Positions 1 through 11,600 of a stretch of DNA of 64,000 nucleotides are shown here, one piece after another; the stretch's first letter is position 1; every line of letters begins with the position of its first letter. Source of the stretch: Amyelois transitella (taxonomy: Eukaryota > Arthropoda > Insecta > Lepidoptera > Pyralidae). Both the position numbers and the translations under genes were made by a program. The notes beneath the pieces were generated by a model that worked only from the letters and a program-made list of their open reading frames with translations, ran no database searches and was not told the origin of the DNA. Location: positions 4,082,001 to 4,146,000 of the forward strand of contig NC_083534.1 of the NCBI RefSeq assembly GCF_032362555.1. The letters run 5' to 3'.

Positions 1-25
1 ATGAATGAAAGAATGAATGATTTAC

Positions 26-124
26 CTTCCGTTTACATCGGCCGAGGCCCACAAGATGTCCTGTGCCGAAGTCGGCCGTGTAAGTTTTTGTAACTGTCCT
101 TCCCTCGGTGTTATAGATTTGGAT
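26..124 (-). CDS. WDR74-like exon 3
   Basis: 99 nt, phase 0 at both ends, 33 codons, with a tttcag acceptor and a gtaaat donor. It carries on the blade after GRANQE with IQIYNTEGRTV. Later exons are outside the window. Confidence 0.72.
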
Positions 125-1952
125 CTGAAACATTATGCATTTTAGTTACATACATACATACATATGTATATATAATCACGTCTATATATGCCGTGCCGTG
201 TGGTTCCCGGCACCAATACAAAAAAGAATAGGACCACTCCATCTCTTTCCCATGGATGTCGTAAAAGGCGACTAAGGGATAGGCTTACAAAGTTGGGATT
301 CTTTTTTAGGCGATGGATGAGTTAGAAACCTGTCACTATTTGAATCTCAATTCTATCATTAAGCTAAATAGCTGAACGTGGCCATTAAGTCTTTTCAAGG
401 CTGTTGGCTCTGTCTACCCCGCAAGGGATATAGACGTGACCATATATATGTACGTCTATATTACTTGCGGGGTAGACAGAGCCAACAGTAATTAAGTAAA
501 TATAAAACAGTAGTTTAGTACAAAGGCGGGCTTATCCCTTAGTGGTATCCTTTTCAACCAACCTGACAATAATAAGTTTTAAACAGTTTTGAAGAGACTG
601 ATAAGCCACATTTAGATGTTTGGCTTTATGATAGAATTAGATTAGTAACATAAGTAAAAACACACATCGTCGTTCACGGAATGGTCAGTAGAGCCTTCAA
701 AAAAAGGAGGATATCTGTTGGGGGCAGAGATGAACAGCAAAGAAGACATGGGGGGTGCGGGCTGCGACCTTCTGGATGCTGAATCTCAGCCTAGTCAGAC
801 ATTCAGCCAATTGACTCGCAAGTGTTAGAGAGACAAACCTCTTTAGAGTTTTAGAGGTTTTTCATCTAATTTCATGTTTGAATTGATTCTATTTTTTGAT
901 AGATTTTGTTTTAACTTTCATATCATGTCTCCGCCTCTCATATTATATGTAACTTAAAATAAAATGTCTTTTATATTACCGAGTGCTCCGTTATTTAAAA
1001 TAAACCACTACTCTGCTAAATTAGTATGTCTCTAATCCAAACCTAGAGGTATACTAAAAGCAAGGCGCTGCGTGTCTTCGCTTCGCTGCTATTGGCTTAA
1101 TGTGTCATATTCTTTTCTATGATTGACAGTTGGTGTGTGATGTTAGTGATGTGGGTGAACTCCATTTTGTTGTAAGTACAATACAATAATGGCCTCTGTG
1201 GCGCAGCAGTACTACGCTTGTCTGTGACACCGGAGGTCCCGGGTTCGAATCCTGGTCAGGACATAATGAGAAAAGAACTTTTTCTGATTTGCCTGGGTTT
1301 TGGATGTTTATCTATATAAGTATTTATTATGACATATAGTATCGTTCAGTTAGTAACTAATACAAGTAATATAAGTCTCGAACTTACTTCTAGGCTAACT
1401 CAATCTGTGTAATTTGTCCCATATATATTAAAAAAAAAATTAAAATAATATCTCACCTCCTGATTAGCTCGCCCTAGTAGAATCTCTGTCTGATCAGCAT
1501 TCCCCCACTCCATACATGTAATGCTGTCATCTTTCTGCAGAGATTTTATGTCAACAAGATTTTCTATACATTTCTTATTGTTTTTAGAACTGTCCGTGTG
1601 GTATTTGACATCTGGAATAAACAATTATAAAAGAAATAATGTCATCATCATCTTTCTGGTGTTAGCGCTTTTTGCGCCCCTTTTTTAGTTTGGGGGAGCC
1701 GCTTTTGAATGTCATAGAGCAACACAAGATAGACTTTAGGAATTAAGTGGAATTTATTCAGCTATGTTGTTGCACCAAGTGATAGTGTTTTTATCCTTGT
1801 GATCTCTCACGATATCTATAAAAATTATCGGGGCAGTAGGGTATAGAAGGAATTGATTAAGGTAATTAATTAGAACTTGTGGACTTACGTTTAAAAGAAC
1901 CTATTTTACTTGCGACGAATATGTCGACCTCTTTGTCTTCTGTTAATAACAT
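26..1952 (-). CDS. WDR74/Nsa1-like WD-repeat protein, 5' part (partial)
   Basis: Three minus-strand exons join in phase: 1952-1889 (ATG, donor AAAC/gtaagt), 1611-1457 (acceptor ttattccag, donor GAG/gtgaga) and 124-26 (acceptor tttcag, donor AAG/gtaaat). Together they give 106 residues and continue off the left edge. The segment around TCMEWGNADQTEILLGRANQ followed by IQIYNTEG is the first WD-type blade of WDR74 proteins (compare ALCWGTGGETQMLVGCADRTV in the human protein, from memory). WDR74/Nsa1 is a nucleolar factor for 60S ribosome assembly; that role is inferred from the family. The introns hold SINEs. The gene diverges from the zinc-finger gene, with start codons 530 bp apart. The family call rests on limited similarity; the exon structure is firmer than the name. 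Confidence 0.72.
190..455 (+). mobile_element. (ATGT)n-tailed SINE, family A
   Basis: Near full-length copy from CCGTGTGGTTCCCGGCACC to GACGTGACCATATATATG, in a WDR74-like intron. An inverted tail fragment follows at about 458-495. Family A is defined by this head, the middle GGGATAGGCTTA, GGCGATGGGCTAGCAACC and AGCTGAACGTGGCC, and the end GGCTCTGTCTACCCC. Confidence 0.8.
1190..1430 (+). mobile_element. tRNA-headed SINE, family B
   Basis: Starts GGCCTCTGTGGCGCAGC (A-box-like) and carries GGGTTCGAATCC (perfect B box) near 1250. The body (TTTTTCTGATTTGCCTGGG, GTATCGTTCAGTTAG) and the end TCTGTGTAATTTGTCCC are shared with copies near 5246, 24305, 32500 and 39455. The B-box head makes it a Pol III-type SINE, not a tRNA gene. 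Confidence 0.8.
1457..1611 (-). CDS. WDR74-like exon 2
   Basis: 155 nt that complete the split codon and end in phase 0. It is charged (KNNKK, QKDD) and contains the ITCMEW and EILLGR strands. Confidence 0.72.
1889..1952 (-). CDS. WDR74-like exon 1 (start codon)
   Basis: ATG at 1952-1950. It encodes 21 residues, ends one base into a codon, and is followed by a consensus gtaagt donor. The stretch DIFVASKIGSFK resembles the first beta strand of WDR74. Confidence 0.7.
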
Positions 1953-2482
1953 AGTTCTGTTGTAATTGTTCTGCAAAATATTCACAAATAACCGCACATC
2001 GTAATCAAAACACACGTGAGGCTGACTGAGCAATTGAATTTATTTACTGTCAATGTCAAAACTGTCACTGCCAGTGTAGTGTTGCGCGTGTGTTGCGGTT
2101 TTCTACTAAATTTAATTTTTGTAAAAGAAATCTTTTAAAAATCAATACGTATCGTAGCGGGACGTGGAAAATTTATTTGATGAATCAAATAACAGAATAT
2201 AAATGTATTCTTTTGTTGTGTTGAGTTGTGAGGTGAGAATTTTTTCTTTCAGACCCGTGAAATATCAAAGTAAATATAATCGAGAAGTTTAGTGTTGGTA
2301 ACACTCGTAAAGTTCATTGATCTCGTTCGTTTTCAATTTTCGTGTTTTTATGTTTTGTTGCAGTATGATAATTCAATTGTATTTTCAACTTATTTAAATT
2401 CTATTAAAAGAATTTCCAGCATCATTTATTTACACTATAAATTAAGAGGAAGTGGCATAGTTATTATTGCTATATTATAAAA
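1953..2482. promoter_or_regulatory. Intergenic region between divergent genes (probable bidirectional promoter)
   Basis: 530 bp separate the WDR74-like and zinc-finger start codons. The stretch is AT-rich, has no clear TATA box at the expected position on either side, and is one of the few repeat-poor stretches here. That fits a shared TATA-less promoter plus 5' UTRs; transcription starts cannot be read from sequence. Confidence 0.45.
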
Positions 2483-2698
2483 ATGCTAGCCGTTTTATTA
2501 TTGAATCGAATGAGTATGAAAAGGCGTAGTTCTAAAAGGCAAAATGCATTTAAAATTGAGACTACAGTTGACAAAAAGCCTGGCGTACAGGATTTGTGCA
2601 GGACCTGCCTCAGTACGCAAGATTTGGTGTCTTTATTTTTCAATAAGGAAACCGAAAAAAAGAGGTCTGAAGACTTGAAACTTGTCACCGGTTTGGAG
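2483..2698 (+). CDS. ZAD-C2H2 gene exon 1 (first half of ZAD)
   Basis: 72 codons ending GLE/gtaaat. Contains CRTCLS, the first Cys pair of ZAD. A 24-bp-arm perfect hairpin follows 42 bp after the donor. Confidence 0.8.
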
Positions 2699-5600
2699 GT
2701 AAATTTATTTGTTATTAAAGTCCTTTGAGTTTTTGTTTATCTTTTAACCATGATATGGCAGAATTATGATTCTGCCATATCATGGTTAAAAGTCTGGTGG
2801 AAGCCATAACATAGAAAAGAAAGAGAGAAAGAGTTTTTGTTTACTTTGTTTTCTCCTTAAGTTATACCTACCACCAAATTTTTATTCACAAAATTCCTTT
2901 TATATGTGTTAGTTCTGTTTTAGGCAAAAGGGAAGTAAAATTAAATCAACAAAAACTAAAAATACTTAAACAACAAAAAATATTATACTCTTTAGTTTAA
3001 TTTTTTTTTTCTTATGTATGAAAAGCGAAATTATTTTACAAAACAGTTAAAAATTTATTGTGATTTCAGTCTTCTCCTATTTAAGATATAATTTTGTAAC
3101 TTGTAGTCCACCTGTGTAAAATGAAACATCCCTATAATTTCCTTAGCGTACTGCGGGTTTTTGAGAAATTGTTTCTTAGCGCACACCTAGACCACATAAC
3201 TCATCATAGGCTCACAAGGGACCGGAAAAAGTGGAAAGATCTGGAGGAGGCCTTTGTGTCTAAAGGATACGCTGATGGAGACTGATGTGTTTTTATTATA
3301 ACAGTTGTATATGTGTAATTGTAGAATCTGTATGTCAGCAATAAAGGCTTTTGAAATTGAAATATGTTTACAGATCAAAATGGACGATGAATTATCACAG
3401 AAAATATGCGTCAAATGCGTTGAAGCCATAAACAGCGCATTAACCTTTAGAAGGACGAGTCGGAAAGCCGAAAAAGCTCTGTTGTCTATGGCACCCGTAC
3501 CAAAAACAAAGAAAAAACACGAGGGCAAGTGCAAAAAGAGAGTTGCCAAGAAGAAAAATAAAAAATGTACTGAAAATGCGGATTTGGATTTTAAAAATGA
3601 AAACGATTTCGTTAATGATGATGATAATAATGACGGATTCAATAATGACGATTATGTTAATGATGTAAATGACGATTTTGTTAATGAAGTACTCGGTGAT
3701 GGTGTGAGGTCCGACAGTTTGAATGACGATACTCTAGAGGAGGCAGTTACGGTATATATTTATTTCTCATTAAAAAGGAGTTTTTTTTTTATATATTTTT
3801 GTGTGGTTCCCGGCACCAATACAAAAAAGAATAGGACCACTCCATTTCTTTCCCATGGATGTCGTAAAAGGCTACTAAGGGATAGGCTAACAGACTTGGG
3901 ATTCTTTTTTTAGGTGATGGGCTAGCAACCTCTATTTGAATCACAATTCTATCATTAAGCCAAATAGCTGAACGTGGTCATTCAGTCTTTTCAAGACTGT
4001 TGGCTCTGTCTACCCCGCAAGGGACATAGACGTGACCATATGTATGTATGTAAATATATTTTTATGTTGGTAAAAATATTTAAAAATTTAATTTATGAAC
4101 AGAAAATACATACATTAAATTACGCAGAGACTACATGTTTCCACTTTCTTCGATCTCTGCATACTTCCTTCGCTTCATCCAGATTCATAACTCTCTTCAT
4201 GCAAGATCGGCAGTTTCGGGTACACTTGACCTGAACTTTTACCAAGGACGTCCTTAATTCGATCAAGAAAAAGCGAAATGAAATAACAAATTATATATTA
4301 TTTTTGTTAAATGTTATTTTGTGTCATGGACATCATGACACAGTGACAGGTTGCTAACCCATCAAACCTACAAATTGAATCCCAAGTTTACTAGCCTATC
4401 CATTGGAAAGATATGGAGTCTTTCTTATCCAAAGTGCTGGGAACTACACAGCAAATAGAATAGAATAGATTTATTTTCAAAATTGGACACAAGGTATCAC
4501 TTATTGACGTGACATCACTCAAATCTAATTATAACTACTACCGCTTCCAAAGCTTGTGTATGTGTAGAGGAAGCGGCGGAACAAACTACACTGCAGCATT
4601 TTCATGGAGTTAACATTATTTTTTTTTACAGACAAGAAAACGAGTACACATTCCGAATGCGTCTTCCTACAAATGTCCTACTTGTAATAAGGAGTTTCGT
4701 ATGAAAACCACTTACAAGGCACATTTGAGATTCCACACAAATTATTGCGTTTGTGAGGTGAGAAACACATACATACATACATTCAATCACGTCTACATCC
4801 CCTGCGGGGTAGACAGAGCCAACAGTCTCGAAAAGACTGATATGTAATGTTTAGCTGTTTGGCTTGATGATAGAATTGAGATTCAAATATAATATAAGTG
4901 ATATGTTGCTATCCAATTGCTTACAAGAGGAACCCCTACTTTATAAACTTAGCCCATAGTCGCGTTTTACGACATCCGTGGGAAAGATATGGAGTGGTTC
5001 TATTCTTAAGTGCAGGAAACCACATGGCAACATTGTAACATAATAAGGCGACTAAGGGATAGGCTTATAAACTTGGGATTCTTCTTTGAGGCGATGGTCT
5101 TGCAACCTGTCACTATTTGAATCACAATTCTGTCATTAAGCCTAATAGCTGAACGCGGCCAATCATTCTTCCACGACTATTAGCTCTGTCTACCCCGCAA
5201 GGGATATAGACGTGTTCATATGCATATATCTATGTATATTTACTGACGGCCTCTGTGGCGCAGCGGCAGTACGCTTGTCTGTGACACCGGAGGTCCCGGG
5301 TTCGAATCCCGGCCAGGGCATGATGAGGAAAGAACTTTTTCTGATTGGCCTGAGACTTGGATGTTTATCTTTATAAGTATTTATTATAAATATCGTTGAG
5401 TTAGTGTCTCGTAACACAAGTCTCGAACTTACTTCGAGGCTAACTCGATCTGTGTAATTTGTCCCGTATATATTTATTTATATTTATTTATTTATATATT
5501 TTTCCAGTCGTGCGGTAAACGCTGCAGAAACAACAATCAGCTGCAGGAGCATAAACGGGCCCGACACGGTCTTGGCAGGATACACAAGTGCGCTTACTGT

Positions 5601-8600
5601 GAATACAGCTCGGCGACTAAGGAGGCTTTGGTGGTGAGTTTTTCGACACATACATACATAAATCCTACTACTATTATAAAGGCGAAAGTTTGTATGGATG
5701 TTTGTTACTCTTTCACGCAAAAACTACTGAACCGATTACCATGAAATTTGGTATGTAGGTAGCTGAAGACCCAGAAAAACACATAGGCTACTTTTTATCC
5801 CAGAGTTCCCGCGGGATTGATAGGGTTTCCATGCGGACGAAGTCGCGGGCGGCCTCTAGTAGGTACTTACATACATCTAGGTATCTATTCTATTCTTGTC
5901 TTGAAAACACTGAACTGCTTTATGATGGAATTGGTTGATACATATGTATTTCATTCATTCATATAATCACGTCTATATCCCTTGTGTGGTTGACAGAGCC
6001 AGAGCCAGTCTTGAAAGACTGATAGGCCACGTTCAGCTTTACGGCTGAATGATGGAATTGAGATTTAAATAAGTGACAGGTTGCTAGCCCATCGCCTTAA
6101 AAGAAGTATAAATCCAATAACTGTTTTTGTAATTTGTTATATTTATTTTTATGTGCAATAAAGTGTTAACAACAAACAAAAAGTAAATAACCAAATAAAA
6201 AGTTGTAAACTACCTACAACAACAAAAAAAAAAATAAACATCAAAAAAATTATTAAAAAAAAAATTAAAATTAAATAATTATCCGTTATTGTTGTATGAA
6301 GATACATGAGCGGCGTCACACCGGCGAGCGGCCGTACGTCTGCGATCATTGCGGCGCGACCTTCCATCGGCGCTCCAATCTGGTGCAGCATATAGCCATA
6401 CACCTGCCCGAGAAGAACTTCCAGGTGGGTTGTGGTCACGTCTTTTCACTTTACGGGGTAGACAGAGACTGTGACGGTTTGACATGACAGCATATACATA
6501 GCTATACACCTGCCAGCATATAGCCATTCACCTACCCGAGAAGAACTTCCAGATGGGTTGCGGTCACGTCTTCACACTTTACAGGGTAGACAGAGACTGT
6601 GACGGTTGGAGTATAATCAATTTGGTGCAGCACATGGCTATGCGAAGGTATGGCTATACCAGGTGTGTTGCGGTCACGTCTTTTCATTTTACGGGGTAGT
6701 CAGAGACTGCCGATTGGCGCCACGTTCCACCGGCGCTCCAACCTGGTGCAGCACATAGCTATACACCTGCCCGAGAAGAACTTCCAGGTGAGTTGCAGTC
6801 GCGTCTTCACAGTTTACGGGGCAGACAGAGACTGTGCCGGTTTGACATGACAGCATAGAGCTATACACCTGCCCGAGAAGGTGTTGTGGTCACGTCTTTT
6901 CACTTTACGGGGTAGACAGAGACTGTGACGGTTTGATATGACAGCATGTAGCCATACACCTGCCCGAGAAGAACTTCCAGGTGGGTTGTGGTCACGTCTT
7001 CACACTTTACGGGGTAGACAGAGACTGTGACGGTTTGACATGACAGCATATAGCTATACACCTGCCCGAGAAGAACTTCCAGGTGGGTTGTGGTCACGTC
7101 TTTACAGTTTATGGGGTAGACAGAGACTGTGACGGTTTGACATGACAGCACATAGCCATACACCTGCCCGAGAAGAACTTCCAGGTGGGTTGTGGTCACG
7201 TCTTCACACTTTACGGGGTAGACAGAGACTGTGGCGGTTGGAGTATAATCAATTTGGTGCAGCACATAGCCATACCAGGTGTGTTGCGTTCACGTCTTTT
7301 CACTTTACGGGGTAGACAGGCCTCGTGCCGGTTTGACATTATACACCTGCCCGAGATGGTGTTGTGGTTACGTCTTTTCACTTTACGGGGTAGACAGAGA
7401 CTGTGCCGGTTTGACATGACAGCACATAGCGATACACCTGCCCGAGAAGAACTTGCAGGTGGGTTGTGGTCACGTCTTCACACTTTACGGGGTAGACAGA
7501 GACTGTGACGGTTTCACATGACAGCACATAGCGATACACCTGCCCGAGAAGGTGTTGTGGTCACGTCTTTACACTTTACGGGGTAGACAGGGCCTGGTGC
7601 AGCATATAGCCATACACCTGCCCGAGAAGAACTTCCAGGTGTGTCGTGGTCACGTCTTCACACTTTACGGGGTAGACAGAGACTGTGCCGTTTGGACCAC
7701 ATCCAACTTTATCCTGCTCAGTATTCATAATTATGTGTGTGCGTTTCGTGACAATAGGGATGATGTCAAGGTCAAAACAAACAAGCACATTTGACCAATT
7801 TATCATAATTATAAGCACTCCACTTAGCCAACTAGCGTTTAAAATTAAGTAGTAAGAATGAGTTTGTGTCTTAAATTCCGCGGGAAAAGTACTTTTTAAA
7901 GAGATGAAAGGTAGACTATATCCTGCTCAGTATTCATAATTATGTGTGTGCGAAATTTCGTAACAATTCGTCCTGACGATAATGCGTTAGGATAACACAA
8001 ATAAACAAGAACATTTGACCAATTTATCGTATAAGTAAGTACTTTAAATAGCGTTTAAAATGAATTTAAGAAGTAGTAAGAATGAGTTTGTGTGTCCAAC
8101 AGTGCGACATGTGTCCGAAACGACTCAAGTCGCGCAAGTTCCTGCAGATACACAAACACAACGCGCACACGGGCCGCCGCTACGGCTACCTCTGCGCCGT
8201 GTGCGAGCACAGATTGTAGACACAGTTTATGTCATGCATTATATCAGCAAAATACATCTTTAAATCTGCTGACTTATATTCCATAGTTTATTAGCAAGTC
8301 GCTATAGGCAATGCTCCGGTATTAAAGTCTTAAATTCCGCGGGAAAAGTACTTTTTAAAGAGATGAAAGGTAGACTATATCCTGCTCAGTATTCATAATT
8401 ATGTGTGTGCGAAATTTCGTGACAATAGGAATGATGTTAAGGTCAAAACAATTATGATAATTATAAGCACTTCACCTAGCCAATTAGCCAAATGAGTTTG
8501 TGTGTTCAACAGTGCGACATGTGTCCGAAACGACTCAAATCGCGCAAGTTCCTGCAGATACACAAACACAACGCGCACACGGGCCGCCGCTACGGCTACC

Positions 8601-11600
8601 TCTGCGCCGTGTGCGAGCACAGATTGTAGACACAGTTTATGTCATACATTATATCAGCAAAATTCATCTTTAAATCTGCTGACTTATATTCCATAGTTTA
8701 TTAGCAAGTCGCTATAGGTATTACAGTCTTTAATTCCACAGTAAAAGTACTTTTTAAAGAGATGAAAGGTAGACTATATCCTGCTCAGTATTCATAATCA
8801 TGTGTGTGCGAAATTTCAAGGTCAGATGAATGGCGTCAAGGTCAAAACAATTATCATAATTATAAGCACTTCACCTAGCCAATTAGCCAAATAAGTTTGT
8901 GTGTCCAACAGTGCGACATGTGTCCGAAACGACTCAAGTCGCGCAAGTTCCTGCAGATACACAAACACAACGCGCACACGGGCCGCCGCTACGGCTACCT
9001 CTGCGCCGTGTGCGAGCACAGATTGTACACACAGTTTATGTCATGCATTAATATCAGCGAAATATCTTTAAATATGCTGACTTAGTTTATTAGCAAGTCG
9101 CTTTAGGCAATGCTCCGGTATTAGTCTTTAATTCCGTGGTAAAAGTACTTTTTAAAGAGATGAAAGGTAGACTATATCCAGCTCAGTATTCATAATTATG
9201 TGTGTGCGAGATTTCGTGACAATAGGGATGATTTCAAGGTCTAAACAATTATCATAATTATAAGCACTCCACCTAGCGTTTAAAATGAAGTAGTAAGAAT
9301 GAGTTTGTGTCTCCAACAGTGCGACATGTGTCCGAAACGACTGAAATCGCGCAAGTTCCTGCAGATACACAAACACAACGCGCACACGGGCCGCCGCTAC
9401 GGCTACCTCTGCGCCGTGTGCGAGCACAGATTGTAGACACAGTTTATGTCATGCATTATATCAGCAAAATATCTTTAAATCTGCTGACTTAAAATCCATT
9501 GTTTATTAGAAAGTCGCTATAGGCAACGCTCGGGTATTTAAGTCTGTAATTCCGCGGAAAAAGTACTTTTTAAAGAGATGAAAGGTAGACTATATCCTGC
9601 TCAGTATTCATAATTATGTGTGTGCGAAATTTCAAGGTCAGATTAATGGTGTCAAGGTCAAAACAATTATCATAATTATAAGCACTTCACCTAGCAAACT
9701 AGCGTTTAAAATGAAGTAGTAAGCATGAGTTTGTGTCTTAAATTCCGCGGGAACAAATAAGAACATTTGACCAATTTATCATATACCTAAGTACTTTAAC
9801 TAGCGTGTAAGAATAAGTTTGTGTGTTCAACAGTGCGACATGTGTCCGAAACGACTCAAATCGCGCAAGTTCCTGCAGATACACAAACACAACGCGCACA
9901 CGGGCCGCCGCTACGGCTACCTCTGCGCCGTGTGCGAGCACAGATTGTACACACAGTTTATGTCATACATTTTATCAGCAAAATATCTTTAAATCCGTTG
10001 TGATAATCTATTCGATAGTTTATTAGGAAGTCGCTTTAGGCAACGCTCGGGTATTAAAGTCTTAAATTCCGCGGGAAAAGTACTATTTAAAGAGATGAAA
10101 GGTAGACTATATCCTGCTCAGTATTCATAATAATGTGTGTGCGAAATTTCGTAACAATTCATCCTGAGGATAATGCGTTATGATAACAAATAAACAAGAA
10201 CATTTGACCAATTTATCATATACCTAAGTACTTTAACTAGCGTTTAAAATGAATTTAAGAAGTAGTAAGAATAAGTTTGTGTGTTCGACAGTGCGACATG
10301 TGTCCGAAACGACTGAAATCGCGCAAGTTCCTGCAGATACACAAACACAACGCGCACACGGGCCGCCGCTACGGCTACCTCTGCGCCGTGTGCGAGCACA
10401 GATTGTGGACACAGTTTATGTCATGCATTATATCAGCAAAATATCTTTAAATATGCTGACTTAGTTTATTAGCAAGTCGCTTTAGGCAACGCTCCGGTAT
10501 TTAAGTCTTTAATTTCACAGTTAAAGTACTATTTAAAGAGATGAAAGGTATACTATATCCTGCTCAGTATTCATAATTATGTGTGTGCGAAATTTCGTAA
10601 CAATTCATCCTGACGACAATGCGTTAGGAGAACACAAATAAACAAGAACATTTGACCAATTTATCGTATAAGTACTTTAACTAGCGTTTAAAATGAAGTA
10701 GTAAGAATAAGTTTGTGTGTTCAACAGTGCGACATGTGTCTGAAACGTCTGAAATCGCGCAAGTTCCTGCAGATACACAAACACAACGCGCACACGGGCC
10801 GCCGCTACGGCTACCTCTGCGCCGTGTGCGAGCACAGATTGTAGACACAGTTTATGTCATACATTATATCAGCAAAATATCTTTAAATCTGCTGACTTAG
10901 TTTATTAGCAAGTCGCTATAGGCAACGCTCGGGTATTAAAGTCTTAAATTCCGCGGGAAAAGTACTTTTTAAAGAGATGAAAGGTAGACTATAGCCTGCT
11001 CAGTATTCATAATTATGTGTGTGCGAGATTTCGTGACAATAGGGATGATGTCAAGGTCAAAACAAACAAGCACATTTGACCAATTATCATAATTATAAGC
11101 ACTCCACCTAGCCAATTAGTGTTTAAAATTAAGTAGTAAGAATGAATTTGTGTCTTAAATTCCGCGGGAACAAACAAGAACATTTGACCAATTTATCATA
11201 TAAGTATTTTACCTAGCGTTTAAAATGAAGTAGTAAGAATAAGTTTGTGTGTCCAACAGTGCGACATGTGTCCGAAACGACTCAAATCGCGCAAGTTCCT
11301 GCAGATACACAAACACAACGCGCACACGGGCCGCCGCTACGGCTACCTCTGCGCCGTGTGCGAGCACAGATTGTAGACACAGTTTATGTCATACATTATA
11401 TCAGCAAAATTCGTCTTTAAATCTGCTGACTTAATCTATTCGATAGTTTATTATAGTATATATATATATATATATATACTATAGGCAACGCTCCGGTATT
11501 AAAGTCTTAAATTCCGCGGGAAAAGTACTTTTTAAAGAGATGAAAGGTAGACTATATCCAGCTCTGTATTCATATCATTATGTGTTTACAAGGTCAAAAC

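Noticed and set aside
3305..3373. Upstream start of zinc-finger exon 2 after ttataacag
   Set aside because: Would add 23 residues inside the ZAD and break its Cys spacing; the acceptor at 3373 fits.
5246..5320. Possible tRNA gene (A and B boxes)
   Set aside because: Cloverleaf arms do not pair well and the sequence continues into a SINE body found in several copies.
6149..7818. Long ORFs on both strands through array 1
   Set aside because: They follow from the roughly 100-bp tandem units and SINE tail sequence.
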